Part shown: piece after piece, positions 22,065-34,926 of the stretch
Layout: each line of letters opens with the position of its first letter
How positions within the stretch are numbered: the first letter of the stretch is position 1
Translations under genes and position numbers: made by a program
Assembly (NCBI RefSeq): GCF_027579695.1
Contig: NC_083587.1
Coordinates: forward strand, 58,329,738 to 58,393,737
Length of the DNA: 64,000 nucleotides
Direction of reading: 5' to 3'
Source of the DNA: Neoarius graeffei
Lineage: Eukaryota > Chordata > Actinopteri > Siluriformes > Ariidae
Notes under the pieces: model-generated
Database searches by the model: none
What the model was told of the DNA's origin: nothing
What the model saw: only the letters and a program-made list of their open reading frames with translations

Positions 22065-22535
22065 TATGCATAATTGTATATAATATATATGCATAATTAT
22101 TATATTATGGGTGTCTGTGTACGTACGGATACGTGTATAGTTATAGGTATGTGTATATGTATGCACTGTATATATGTATTGTATGTGTGTATATATGTAT
22201 AAAAAGTATCTGTATATATGATTTGATTTGGTCGATATTATACCATGTTGGTATGTCTTGGTATTTTGGTATGTTTTCTTTTTTGTTTGTTGCTTTTGTT
22301 TTCTTTTGTATATACAGTTTATTATGGCAAAAAGTGACGTTTGATGAGCAGTGGTATAGAGGGTTAGGATTTGATAAGTTATTTACTTCTTCCTAAGCCT
22401 TTCTGAACATTATTATGTTACTGCCTTGTGGCTACGCTATTCTGTTTGTTTATGACGATGTTTTGATTATTGCATTTTAAATTTTTTTTATATCTTTCTT
22501 CTTTACTGTTTGGAATAAAGCAAGCAATAAAAATA

Positions 22536-22782
22536 AAATAAAGCTCAAACTAAGTTTTCCGACCTTGGAATATTTTCAGGACAGCGGATTTCTCAGTACC
22601 ATAACAAGCTAAATTTTTATTATGAAATAAAATAAACAAAGGCTGATGATTAACTATAAATACTGTCGATAAATATCTTCTTTAGGTTGTTTAATCAATA
22701 AAAATTGCAGTTGGGGACAAACTGCTCTTCTGTAAGAAGAACAAAACATTTTGGAATGTGCTGTTTTACTGTATTAATATAA
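22536..22782. other. Unassigned intergenic sequence
   Basis: AT-rich; nothing recognised. Confidence 0.4.
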
Positions 22783-23673
22783 TTAACGGTTATTCCACGA
22801 AATCGAATCGTACATGAGCTGATCGCCAACGAGGTGCTAGTTGGCTATAAGCCATATATGATGAGATTGAGTGGAATAACTGTTTTATTCTATCCACATT
22901 CACGGGATTTTGAGAAACGGAGGATTTTTATTTTTTGCAAATTCGATCAATAAAAACTTTATATAAAACGTCCGACAAAATCATTTCTGTTTAGAATGTC
23001 AACAAACCGGTAAAATGACAGGAGCAATTTGTGAAAAAATGTGATAATAATAATAATTCTTGAAAAAAAAGATACGTTCTTACCATCAAATACTCATCTC
23101 ATCTCATCATCTGTAGCCACTTTATCCTGTTCTACAGGGTCGCAGGCAAGCTGGAGCCTATCCCAGCTGACTACGGGTGAAAGGCGGGGTACACCCTGGA
23201 CAAGTCATCACAGGGCTGACACATAGACACAGACAACCATTCACACTCACATTCACACCTACGGTTAATTTAGAGTCACCAGTTAACCTAACCTGCATGT
23301 CTTTGGACTGTGGGGGAAACCGGAGCACCCGGAGGAAACCCACGCGGACACGGGGAGAACATGCAAACTCCGCACAGAAAGGCCCTCGCCGGCCACAGGG
23401 CTTGAACCCGGACCTTCTTACTGTGAGGCGACAGCACTAACCACTACACCACCGTGCCACTCCACCATCAAATACTTTTATTCCATAAAATTTTTGTTGC
23501 TTTTTTGGTATTTTGTTTTCGAGTACAGGTTTTATTTCATCCTCGGTTGCTACAGCAACATGCGCCACCATTTTGTTTTTCTCTACTCATGGTATATGAG
23601 CCGATATCCTAGTAGTAGACTAGCCAATCCAAGCACGCCATTGCTCATATCCAGTGAATGTGGATAGAATAAT
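22783..23673 (+). repeat. Dispersed repeat family R, copy 5, SINE-interrupted
   Basis: Head TTAACGGTTATTCCACG at 22783, inner ends from about 22886, end GGATAGAATAAT at 23673. The exon-like frame is on the minus strand near 23530-23575. Split by the V-SINE at 23096-23463. Confidence 0.8.
23096..23463 (-). repeat. V-SINE-like retroposon, full length
   Basis: Perfect 13-bp duplication ACCATCAAATACT on both sides (23083-23095 and 23464-23476). The minus-strand head is tRNA-like (box A GGTGTAGTGGTTAG, box B GGGTTCAAGCCC). Conserved core, then a GATGAGATGAGATGAG-type tail at the left. Confidence 0.88.
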
Positions 23674-25267
23674 AGACTTTGTATCAGGTGTGTTAATCAT
23701 CACAACACTGTGTTGAGTTGTTGATTATTTTCCTATAACTGCACGAATATGGAAAATCTCTCTCAGGTTGATGATCGTGTTCATATTCGTGTTTGGGTTT
23801 TTTCTACATTGCCTTATAAATGACGATGTCAAATTATTTTTCACCAAACATCTCTGTCACTTTCTAAAGAACAATTCTTGTTCTGAACAGAGTGTTGATG
23901 TTGCGCTGAAATGAATAAACACTTCCTTTTCGTGTCTGTGTGGTTAGAATATTCATGCTTAAATACCATTAACAGCTTGTTTACCAAACTTTAAAATAGT
24001 CCTGCATGAATTCAAGGTTCATTCAAAGTAAGGACGACTGTTCAGGTAAAGTTACACGAAATGAGCTCAAAATATTTTTGCTTTTGTACAATTTCCAGCT
24101 GTTGTTGATGTCATGATAATGATGTACAGTGGCTGTCATTTTCAGGAACACTCCGCTGATTCTTTTCTGACACCTTGCAAATGTGATACGTGTCTGTGAT
24201 CTAAATAAAGAAATGTGTTGTTTGCTTACACCTTTGTGCAATCGTGTTTACGCATGATTGGAAAAAGAGTATAACCGGGATGGACTTTTTCAGTATTAGG
24301 AATTAGCGTGTATTGGCATACAATATGTGACATATTGTATGTCAGTATTCCGTTTATGTTCGGAATATGTGCGTGCGTATATGCATGCGTGTAAACACAG
24401 CCGGCGTCATGGATACTCCTCCAACTCCTCACAGTTTCCGTATCGAATCGCAGAGTCAGATAGTTACTGGACAACAATCCACTGTCCAAAACATCTCAGC
24501 AAAACACTGAATCACAGTTCCTGAAACCGATTTCTTTGTCCTTTGTGCTCAATTCTCACAGCAGGTTCAAAACGTGAGAACGTTACAGCAATTAATTTAC
24601 TGTAATTCGGGGAATCCTCTTGGTGTCATCTCAAATTTTCGTACCACTACAATGAGTCCTGCAGTGTAAATATTACTCACCAGCCTCACTGTATTGAAAC
24701 ATGTCTGATGTTTTTACCTTCTGATGTGGCGGGTTGTGTTTCTATCCTCCTACAGCTTACCTGAAGTCAGTCACGCCTGTTTTTTTTTCTTTTTTCCACT
24801 ACCATTAAGACCCAACACTGCTAGAGGATGTAAGAGCTGCAGTGCCTTCCTGAAAAACTCAACAGAAGTGAGACTTTCATTTTCCGTCGCCAAATTTACA
24901 TGATTCTGGAAACATTTTGACATAGCAGTCATGTTTGGGGAAGTCTCGCTTACTTGCCCAAATGGTCCTTGATGGACTTCATGTGATGGAAGCAACATTA
25001 TATTGGATAGGATACTCTTTTTGGCAAGCTTTAAAAGTTTTAAAGAGATGTGGATCAAATATCAATATAACATCGGCTTTAAAATAGCATCGGATCATTT
25101 TATTTATTCATAAAAAATGTATTTTTTTCTGGATTAAGGATTCTTCAGCATTATGAGAAAATATCTGGATTTTTTTATTTTATTTTATTTATTTATTTTG
25201 GTAGAAATGCAGTCAGGTCCAATTTTAGACCACTACCAAGAATTAAACCAATTATTTATCATTAACC

Positions 25268-25300
<33 letters not shown>

Positions 25301-27039
25301 GGCCCATTCTGTAATTGCGGGTACATTTCAAGTGTTGAAAGAAAACAAAAAAATTGGAATGATTTTTTTTTTCCATTAAACTTTTTTATTATTTTTTTTT
25401 ATTGTCATAGAACACACTTCAAATTTAACATTACAAGTATTTTTAAACCTTAAACCTGTAAGACTTTAAGTATTTATTCCAAAAAAAAATCGTCAAACTG
25501 GGCAATCCATTCAGAGAACTGACGATAACAGAGTTGACATTTACCACCATTTTGTGTCTTAGCTCCACATGCTAACCTCAAACTAGCGACCACGTGGCAT
25601 GTATAAAAATGGAAGTTTATGGATTTTAATCATATTATTGTTTAAAAAAAAAACCCACAAGTGTGAGAGTCGCTCCAATATCACAGTAACAGAGTTGACG
25701 AATAATTAATCTACTGTTGGTGTAAAATTCTCAACATTTTGCTCAAATTAATGAGAGAAGAAAAATGACGTGCCTCATGGCCTTTCTGAAGTTTCCCGCC
25801 AGAGGAATTGACATCACTCGGTGCAGGCGTCATGCGTATTATTCAAAGTCTTTGTAGATTTTATGCGGTTTTATAACAGAGTCAACAGAGTTGACAAGAA
25901 CATTGGGACGGATCAAAAATATATTTTTTTATTCCTGAAATTCCACATAATACAGAAAATAGACTTTCTATGCAGTTGATTTTCAGTTAATAGAATACGC
26001 CCCAAAAAACAGTGTTAGACTGAATCACTTCCTGTTGATTCGAGTTGAATGGATGAATCAGGAGTCAAAGACAGCCAATAACGTGGGGGGAGGGGTGGGA
26101 ATCATTTAGTTAATGTTTTATGGATAAATTGCATCTAAAATATATATCAAGCATTGCTGGTGGTGAAATTTTGTCCTAATTTGCATTATTGTTCAAAACT
26201 GATTCAATAAAGATTTCTTTTGTGGAAAATAACAAAAGGTTTATCTCGGAGTGTATTGTTTATTCATGATTGTCGAGCTGGAACTCAACTGAACTCCGTC
26301 ACCAAGACTAAAACCGCCATGTCAGGAATCATAATATATCGTGAAACCTCAAATATTTCAATCTTACCAAGGTTTTGTTTTGTTTTGACATTAAATGATG
26401 TTCGCGTGTGGGTTTTTTTTTTAAGGCCTACTAACATTAAATATATTTCCTTACTTCATTGGTTTATTGTTTTGTTGAATATGACTCAATCATAAAGATG
26501 GAAATTCAAATTAAATTCTGGTTTCATGAGACAAAAGAACTGTCCCTGTAACCTTTACCTTAAACCAGTCGTTTATAAGAATCATGTATTGACAGGAAGT
26601 ATTTGACCTTATCTGTAGTTTTGCCACACTTCTCTCTGTGGTTCCAGTGGCCCCTCCCCTTATAGGTCTTGGGGTATTTCCTACTTAACTTGAAAAGGTG
26701 GAAGAGATTGAACTTGAAACATTTGCCATCTTATAAGCAGGTGATATTTACATTTACATCCTTTAATATTTTCATGTTTATGGAACTTGAACTTACCAAC
26801 ATGTTCCCAGCGGTGATGGGAATGGTAACCTGTTAGTAAAAAAAAAAAAAACAGCAAAAATATTCAATCAAAAATGTCATTTAGGTTTCAAATTGTGTCC
26901 GATGTATTAAATACATAAGTAGAATGCATTGCACTGAATAACTTGGCAACTATTTATTCAGTGATGTTCTGTACAATAATGCAAACCATTAAAGCACACA
27001 AATTCAGACCTTGTGTTTTAACCAATAGCACAGTTCAAG
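23674..27039. other. Unique intergenic sequence
   Basis: No gene recognised. An AC repeat lies at 25275-25300. The 12-mer AACAGAGTTGAC occurs three times (25527, 25688, 25884). The remainder is AT-rich and unassigned. Confidence 0.45.
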
Positions 27040-27620
27040 TCAGAATTTGGCACCGAGAACTGCGAGAAAGCCGAGGGCATTGAGCATGGTGAGGAATAGC
27101 AAGCGTCCTGTGTTGGTATGGCAGTGTCCAGTATTGGTATCCAGGAACTCCGCCTCCGATGTCCTAGCCCATGGCACTGGAGCCGTCCAAGGGTGTGAGG
27201 CAGCGATACGCAGAGGAGATGCCCACCACCGCTTATCGACACCAGTCCAGATGAACCCGAAAGAAACGCTTTCCCCGGCATTCCTGGGCTCTGCCCGCTG
27301 AGTATCTGGGCATGTGCCGGCTGTCTCTTTGAGCTGTGACAGACCTAAGGCGAACAGCGAGGAGCTGCTGCCAAGGTGCCCACAATTCGCTACGATTCTC
27401 AGGGCTCTGGAGCCTCAAGGCTTACTGGCCTGTCGAGATGTAAAACTCCCCCTCCTCCTCCTCCCGATATCCTCACGGGAACCTCGGCCAATCCAGCGCC
27501 TGGCATCGGCCCGATGGCTCCCGGAGCGGCGGCCGGGTTCGATATGCATTCACTGAAGGGCTATTTTTGCGTCACGGTGCATTCTGGGACACATGAAAGG
27601 AATGGTTTCTGGAGATAGAG
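27040..27620 (+). other. GC-rich, CpG-containing block with open frames
   Basis: Stands out from AT-rich surroundings. A plus-strand frame is open from 27376 to 27618 and would encode a Pro-rich stretch (CKTPPPPPPDILTGTSANP) and GPMAPGAAAGFDMHSL. I do not recognise it. There is no convincing start and no clear splice sites. It could be a retropseudogene, an exon of an unknown gene or a small CpG island. Confidence 0.25.
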
Positions 27621-29354
27621 GCCAGATCTGCAGCATTCATGCCATACTTCACAGTGTGCAAATAAATAAAGAGCAAACACAAGGGCTCAGTGAATTCAGC
27701 CTTACTGTCAGAACGTGAACGTTTCGTTTCCCTAAACCAGGGCCAGGCTCGCCATCCATATCACTGTACTTCTTTATTGACTTTACAAAGTGTAAAGCTG
27801 CAGATCAGACACCGTTTTTCTTCTCAAGCTGATTGATATGTTTTACATTTGACTAATGACTATCCAGTTTTAGCACCATTACTCTATAACCTCTCCATTT
27901 TCCAAGGTTTTCACCAACACACACTCGGATTGTTCATGGATATGATATGAAGTTTTTCCGACTCAAACTCAGGATAATTTCCCGCCTCGTATCACATCAG
28001 CTTGTCACACTGATAAAAAAAAAAAGTTGTCACTTTTCAATTCCCGGCATTGTTAAAAACCATTAAGGCTTATTCAGAATGAGAAAGGATCGTTCATTTT
28101 TTAAAACGTTTCCCCCAAATCTCTGGCTGCTTTGCTCTATCGCTTTTGATTAATATGTGAAGGAAATGCTTCTGAAAGAGATTTATACCCTGGTGCATCT
28201 GCAAAATAATCAAATCATTACCAGCTAACGACAGTGGGATGACTGATGATGTGGCGAGTCCTCAAGACTGCTGGGCCTCGTAGCCTCAGAGGGCGCAGTG
28301 CCCACCTGTCAGACGCAGACGAAGAGCTTTAAAGCTGTTCGCAGCACTAATACCGATCGTAATGAAGTTGTCCGAAGTGGTACCAATTACCAACTTCTGT
28401 CACTGTCTCATGGGGAATGCGAAACAGTACAGCGGCTCTATCTCTCCATCGGAAATATGAGATACCCCGTCGCTTTCGGTGGAGTGTGCTTGTCAAGAGC
28501 AACATGGAATATGACAGGATTAATGGTTTCGAGTGAGGGAGGTGGGATAAAGTCTTTAACCAGACAACATAATTGAAACCCATGGAATTCTTTCTGTACT
28601 CAGATGTACGCCTACTTATTATTGACTCTTTTTCCATTCCTTTCTTTCTTTTCTTTTACAAGACTAGTGCCAGGTTCAATTCCCCTGTCATTTGAGGCTT
28701 TATGGAAAACATGCTCCATGAAATGATGGTCCATAGACTGCAGGACCATAAAGGTTGTATGCAGAACCCAAGAATGGTTCCAGTTCTGACCAGATTTCAA
28801 GTTTTAGAAAGCTTAAGCATCCTTGAGGAAATTTGTACGGTATATGCATCCAGCCTAATCTCATCTGACTTGAGTTCATTGCATTGGGTAACACCAATTT
28901 TGGTCAATTTAAGGAGAAGAAAATGATGGAAAAGTTACATGCAACATCCATCCATCCATTTTCTATGCTGTTTATCTGTCAAAAACATGGATGAAGTTGG
29001 ACGTTGCCAATCTATGTTCCAAGTAATCCCTGAGAAATAACTGTAATGTGTGCCGTTCTCATAAACAACACACAATCTGTGCAAATTCTAACAAGACTGT
29101 CAGTGATGGCATAGCTCACTCCGGCCCCGTCTAGTCCAGAAGGAACGATCTAAAGTGGGCCACCTTGCGCAATAAATGTTGCACGCTCTGGGCTGAATTA
29201 AATTGCTATGACTTTTGGTGCTGATCTGGATCACCGAATCGGAATGATCCATGAAGAACTGGATTTTTTTCAATCACTTATAACTCTCAATTTTCGTGAT
29301 TTTTTCAATCAGCTTTTTATTTTGTTCAGGGCGGCAGGGCACAACATTTCCTCA
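27621..29354. other. Unique intergenic sequence
   Basis: No gene recognised. The segment 28240-28560 is complex unique sequence without a convincing frame. A short CATCCATCCATCCATTTTCT motif at 28947-28967 is common in fish retroposon tails. Confidence 0.4.
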
Positions 29355-29358
29355 TTAA

Positions 29359-30089
29359 AGCTAGACGGCCTTTCGATTTCATAAAATCGGTGAAATTTAG
29401 TTCCCTCTGAAATGTGGTCATTGTGATATGTTTATTTCTGTAATATCTCACAAAATATCAGGCCATTCTGTGGCTGGGAAGTTATTTAATTTGAGGGGAT
29501 TAAAGCAAACAATGTGCATGAAATTGCTCCCTTCACGCAGTCAAGCAGACAGAGGAAGTCCGTGTGTGTGTGTGCGCATGCGCAGGTTTACCTTTGAGCG
29601 TGCACTGACAGTTCCATCATTCTGTCGCTAAATGAACAGCTGATCACACCGAGGTGCTCGCTGACCGCCGATATTTATTAGTTTGGTCCTGCGTTTTCCT
29701 TTCCTTCATATATAAAATAACGTCTTTTCTTCTCGCTTTCCGTTACTGTCGTCGGTCTTTCACGCTTCATTCGCACACTCATGTCCTCCATTTTTCTCTC
29801 CTGTTTCAAATTTATGTCCCACAATGCCTTGCGCAAATGGGAAAAGCCTACCATGTGATGCATGATGTAGTATCTTGTATTGTGTCATGGTGAAGCAGGA
29901 AAAAGTAGCAGAGAATTTAGGGCCATGTGGCTCTAAATTCATTAATTGTTCTATTTAAAAAAAAACTAATATAATTGGAAGTCTGTGATTCGAATTCAGT
30001 AGCTTTCAGTCCACTAAACAAAAATAATTGGGTGTCGGGGAAATTATTTTTATGACCTACACTTGGAAAATCTGAAAGGCAGTCTAGCT
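29359..30089. mobile_element. TTAA-target non-autonomous element, copy A
   Basis: Flanked by TTAA on both sides (29355-29358, 30090-30093). Inverted ends AGCTAGACGGCCTTTCGATT and the complement of AGCTAGACTGCCTTTCAGAT. A second copy lies at 33462-34201, alike over its full length. TTAA duplication fits piggyBac or Kolobok superfamilies. No transposase. Confidence 0.8.
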
Positions 30090-30093
30090 TTAA

Positions 30094-30490
30094 GCGTAAT
30101 TCTCTATCTCTTACGGTTCTATATGGTATGGTGACTAGACGTCCCGGTTTGTAACAGCTAGCGTAAATTACTGTAACTTTAGTCACAGTCTCTATTTTTT
30201 TATTTTTTTTTACATACTGTATGCTTCCAAGCTTCACTAATTTGCATGGATAAAGTTCACTTTGGTGAATTGGAAGAGAAGTGTAATTAAGCAATCCCAG
30301 AATAAAATTCGTTACTGCATTCTTGTTTATTTCACTTAACAAACAAACAGACAAAAGATTGCTGTTTCAGTCGTCAGTTGTAAGTGGGCACTACAGAAAT
30401 GGGACCACACCAGGGACCAGGTCATATGTTTGAAGCTCGAGGATGTGTTGTAAAATAAACCGAACATTCCAAAGGGGCTCTACTGTCAAC

Positions 30491-30526
<36 letters not shown>

Positions 30527-30907
30527 GTCTCAATTATTGTACTGACAAAAAAAAGAAAAGAACAATTTCTCGACAATTGTTAATTACCGAGTCAGGCCTT
30601 AAACGCTGCGCTCGAGTATTTTGATAGACTTAATGAAGCTCTTTTCCTCTCCATCCTCCTTGTCTTCCTCCTCCAAACTCAACCAACCCAACACAGGTGT
30701 GCCCTGATGCCTACAGATGTTGCCATGGTTACCTCTTTGTGCAATTATCCAGAACAGCTGAACTTGGTTCCTTTACAAAGGGTAAATATAATGTGTACAC
30801 GTCTACCTTCAGCAAAGTATTTCCAATTTCTTATTAGAAAGAAAAACAGAGAAAGGGAGAAAGAAGGGCTGTGTGATTCATCCATGCTTACAGATCGAGC
30901 ACGTGCT
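30094..30907. other. Unassigned sequence with GA repeat
   Basis: (GA)n at about 30488-30523. Nothing else recognised. Confidence 0.5.
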
Positions 30908-30911
30908 TTAA

Positions 30912-32366
30912 AGGGGAACTGAAGGCAAATTTTTTATGATCAAAATTCTATTTCTCATTTTATTAAATATCGGAATGCATTTTTGATCGCTATTTTGTCG
31001 CTGCTATAGCAAGTTATGAGTGTTTGAAATATGCTCTGTAATATATCAGTCCGTATGTCAAAGTAAACGAGATTTGTTGAGACCTGTGCGAGACATCGTA
31101 GGACGGAAGTAAAACGTACAGCGGAAATCAAAGTGACCGACATCTGCCAACGTTGTCAAAAGACGCACGCGCCTTCCCTTTTTCGAATGCTGATGTAATC
31201 AAGCCAGAAGTTTTCCCTGTGTCTGAAATCGCTCCCTACTCACTATATAGGGCACTATATAGTGGGGACGCCATTTTGTAGTGCTGTCCGAAACCTTAGT
31301 GAGGATTATGTGGGAAATGCGCTCAGTATAATATGGATTTACACTACCGTTCAGAAGTTTGGGGTCACTTTGAAATGTCCTTATTTCTGAAAGAAAAGCA
31401 CTGTTCTTTTCAATGACGATCACTTTAAACTAATCAGAAATCCACTCTATACATTGCTAATGTGGTAAATGACTATTCTAGCTGCAAATGTCTGGTTTTT
31501 GGTGCAATATCTCCATAGGTGTATAGAGGCCCATTTCCAGCAACTCTCACTCCAGTGTTCTAATGGTACAATGTGTTTGCTCATTGCCTCAGAAGGCTAA
31601 TGGATGATTAGAAAACCCTTGTACAATCATGTTAGCACAGCTGAAAACAGTTTAGCTCTTTAGAGAAGCTATAAAACTGACCTTCCTTTGAGCAGATTGA
31701 GTTTCTGGAGCATCACATTTGTGGGGTCGATTAAATGCTCAAAATGGCCAGAAAAATGTCTCGACTATATTTTCTATTCATTTTACAACTTATGGTGGTA
31801 AATAAAAGTGTGACTTTTCATGGAAAACACAAAATTGTCTGGGTGACCCCAAACTTTTGAACGGTAGCGTATCACAAAAATACATACATGTATTTACTAT
31901 TTTGAAAACCCACCAGCCGCCTGATCTGGCACATTTTAATTGTGCGACAGTAATGACGTAAATACCAGCGCGACGGACTCGTCCTTATCCTGTCGTCTTT
32001 CCAACTCTTCTCTACTCCACGTTGGTTCGAAGTCGTATGGAATAATCTCCATCACTGATGAAGCTGGGAAATCTCAAAATTAATCTAAATCGGAATGATA
32101 CGGCGATCTGGCCGCTGTGTAAACAGTTTTCAAAATGGCGGCGCTGACACTTCATGTTTGAAGTCTCGCACAAGTCTCGTGAAGATCACGCGGATAAGCG
32201 ACGCCTGCCGTGGACCAAACGAACTACATTCAACATGGGTAAAAACCGAAGTGTAATATGATATGCCAATACGAGTCACGATATAAGGTTACTAAAACTG
32301 AAAACATAATTGAATAACATGTTAATTGAGAAATAAAGCAAGTTTAAAAATGACTTCAGTTCTCCT
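30912..32366. mobile_element. TTAA-target non-autonomous element, second family
   Basis: TTAA on both sides (30908-30911 and 32367-32370). Inverted ends AGGGGAACTGAAGGCAAATT and the complement of AGGAGAACTGAAGTCATTTT. Split by a Tc1-like element at 31342-31869. No transposase frame. Confidence 0.75.
31342..31869. mobile_element. Tc1-like non-autonomous element
   Basis: 528 bp between TA dinucleotides (31340-31341, 31870-31871). Inverted ends CACTACCGTTCAGAAGTTTG and the complement of CGCTACCGTTCAAAAGTTTG, a common fish Tc1/mariner end. Interior is noncoding. Confidence 0.85.
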
Positions 32367-32370
32367 TTAA

Positions 32371-33218
32371 CGGCAGGCAATTTTCTCACTGGTTTGTCGC
32401 AACCCAGCACTGGAATTTTAGGAATTAAAATGCGGTTTTGGGTGCTTTCATTATTTATGACTAACCTTTATCTAGGATCTGTTTGGATCAGGTCATAAAT
32501 CTGAAATATGCTCTATAAAACGGGAAGGGAAACAACTCAGGAAAATCCCTGTGGAAAAAAAAAGAATGAAAGACTTTGTTAGGGTGTTACGAGTGTGGGC
32601 TGTTACGGTAGTTACAGCAGCGATTTGGGCTTCCTGGTAATTGATTAAAAAAAATTTTTGACACAAATTACATGACTAAGATTCTTACAGCGAAGTCAGT
32701 GAGATATTTTGATATGTAGCAGCATGCAATTTATATAAACTGTAATAAATAACTATTTTTTTTTTTTTTGGGGGGGGGTCTGGTTTTTTCCCTCTCCCAC
32801 GGTGCTCAAGGCCTCTTTAGCAGGAGCTCTTAATGACGGCCATCGAGCGAGACAGAGTCCTCTCATGGAGGAATCCTTCTCACAGCAGCGCTTGCTTGAC
32901 TTCAGATCTGTCTAATCACATCTGTGTAATTAAGCGGTGGGTAATGGACTTTCTGAAAATATGATGTCTTGCTGCGATTCATTGTCGAACACTGTGTTAA
33001 GATGCATGTCAGTGATTTGGAAGAGGATTGGGAGCAGCGAGGCCTTAAGTGCCACATTGCTTTCTTTTCTTTTTCTTTTTTTTTAAACACTGATTTTTAA
33101 GCAAACTTTAAAAAAAGTCATTTATATTTAGCTCTTTATGTAATAGCTTTGTCGGCTGGTTGTTCGACTGTTATCATTTTAGTACGCTATCATTTTGAGC
33201 GTATAACAGGTGTTATCA
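32371..33218. other. Unique sequence, possible conserved block
   Basis: T/G-run near 32760-32780. The segment 32790-33060 is complex, GC-balanced and free of repeats, without a long frame. Could be a conserved noncoding element; not testable here. Confidence 0.35.
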
Positions 33219-33404
33219 TGTCTATCCACATTTACTGGATATGAGCAATCGTGTGCTCTGATTAGCTACTCTACGACTAGGATATCAGCTCATATACCGT
33301 GAGTAGAGAAAAACAAAATGGTGGCACGCATCAAGTCAGATATGTTACTTTATTATCAAATATTTAATAGAAACAAAAAGAGTTTAAAAAAATTTTTTTT
33401 TACC

Positions 33405-34908
33405 CCCTAATATCACCTGTTCCACACTCCAGCCCAGTCGGTGGCGGTAATGCTCCTTTAAAGCTAGACGGCCTTTCGATTTCATAAAATCAGTGAAATT
33501 TAGTTCTGTCTGAAATGTGGTCATTGTGATATATGTTTATTTCTGTAATATCTCACAAAATATCAGGCCATTCTGTTCTGTGGCTGGGAAGTTATTTAAT
33601 TTGAGGAGATTCCCGAGCAAATAACGTGCATGAAATCGCTCGCTTTGCGCAGTCAAGCAGACAGAGGAAGTCCGTGTGTGTGTGCGCATGCGCAGGTTTA
33701 CCTTTGAGCGTGCACTGACAGTTCCATCATTCTGTCACTAAACGAACAGCTGATCACACCGAGGTGCTCGCTGAGCGCCGATATTTATTAGTTTGGTCCT
33801 GCGTTTCCTTTCCTTTGTATATAACATAACGTCTTTTCTTCTCACTGTCTTTCCGTTACTGTAGTCGGTCTTTCACGTTTCATTCGCACACTCACGTCCT
33901 CCATTTTTCTCTCCTGTTTCAAACTTGTATCCCACAATGCCTTGCGTGAATGGGGAAAGCCCACCATGTGATGCATGATGTAGTATCTTGTATTGTGTCA
34001 TGGTGAAGCAGGAAAAAATAGCGGCAAATTTAGGGCCACGTGGCTCTAAATTCATTAATTGTTCTGTTAAAAAAAAACTAATAAAATTAAAAGTCTGTGA
34101 TTTGAATTCAGTAGCTTTCAGTCACTAAACAAAAATAATTGGGTGTCGGGAAAAATTCTTTTTATGACCTACACTTGAAAAATCTGAAAGGCGGTCTACC
34201 TTTAATTTGGATGGCCAACTATCAAAAATAGGTACCCTATGGGTCCATGTGGCTGCTGCTTATAAATAGCATAGTTTTCTGATCCCATGTCCATACAGTA
34301 TATATATATATATGTATATATATATATTTACTCTATGAGGCAGTAGCCACAAAAATGAAGCATAATCCAAAAATGAACAATTTAAAAATCACAGAAGTAA
34401 AATATACCAAGTGTCTGTACTTTATATTATTCTACTCTTTCCCCTTACAGCATTTGAAACTGAAACCTCCGAACCGAGGCTGACATACACACGCTGTCGC
34501 CATGACCCAAACTCTTATTTCCTGTAAATGGCCCGGCGCTAGAGCTCAGTGGTCTCGATACTCTTTTCGACAACTTCCCGTCACAACTCGGAAGTGCGTC
34601 ACATCTACATCACACATGGGAGCACTGGCCGAAGAAGGCGAGGAAAGGAGGACAACCTGGAGTATGTTTTAAAATACGAACGCACTTTCCCTCGGTAATA
34701 AGCATAAACATGTCTGAAAATGATTTCTTTAGTCTAGTCCATTTATTTCGAATGGTGAACCGAATTGTATACACTCACCGGCCATTTTAACAGGAACATC
34801 TCTATGCGCATGCACAGTGCGCGATCGTTACACTCGTTCTTACATTCTTACAGCACAATGACATAGTGGCTACAGCCTCTATGTGAGGCAGTAGCCACAA
34901 AAAACCTA
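33405..34908 (+). repeat. GAA-tailed repeat, copy 2, split
   Basis: CACTCCAGCCCAGTCGGTGG piece ends at 33461. Its continuation (TTTGGATGGCCAAC) resumes at 34204 after a TTAA element. The AAAGAAGAAGAAG tail is at about 34905-34920. Within it, a near-duplicate (CTCTATGAGGCAGTAGCCAC at 34331 and CTCTATGTGAGGCAGTAGCC at 34877) brackets further inserted DNA, including a Tc1-type end near 34773. Confidence 0.5.
33462..34201. mobile_element. TTAA-target non-autonomous element, copy B
   Basis: Same family as 29359-30089. Flanking TTAA at 33458-33461 and 34202-34205. It landed in the TTAA that the GAA-tailed repeat normally contains (compare CACCTTTAAGTTGG in copy 1 at about 727). Confidence 0.8.
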
Positions 34909-34926
34909 AAGAAGAAGAAGGAGAAA

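Larger units (their letters stand above)
17795..22535 (+). mobile_element. LINE fragment split by a Tc1-like insertion
   Basis: The reverse transcriptase C-terminus (17795-18390) and start of the 3' region lie left of the Tc1-like element (18439-21868). The rest of the 3' region (about 21991-22535) lies right of it and ends in CAATAAAAATAAAATAAAGC. The right part has the GGATTTGATAAGTTATTTAC-type sequence common in 3' ends of fish LINEs of this kind. The join is inferred from content and orientation. Confidence 0.6.

Noticed and set aside
29917-30354. 145-codon minus-strand frame
   Set aside because: Partly inside a TTAA-target element and partly in flanking DNA; no domain.
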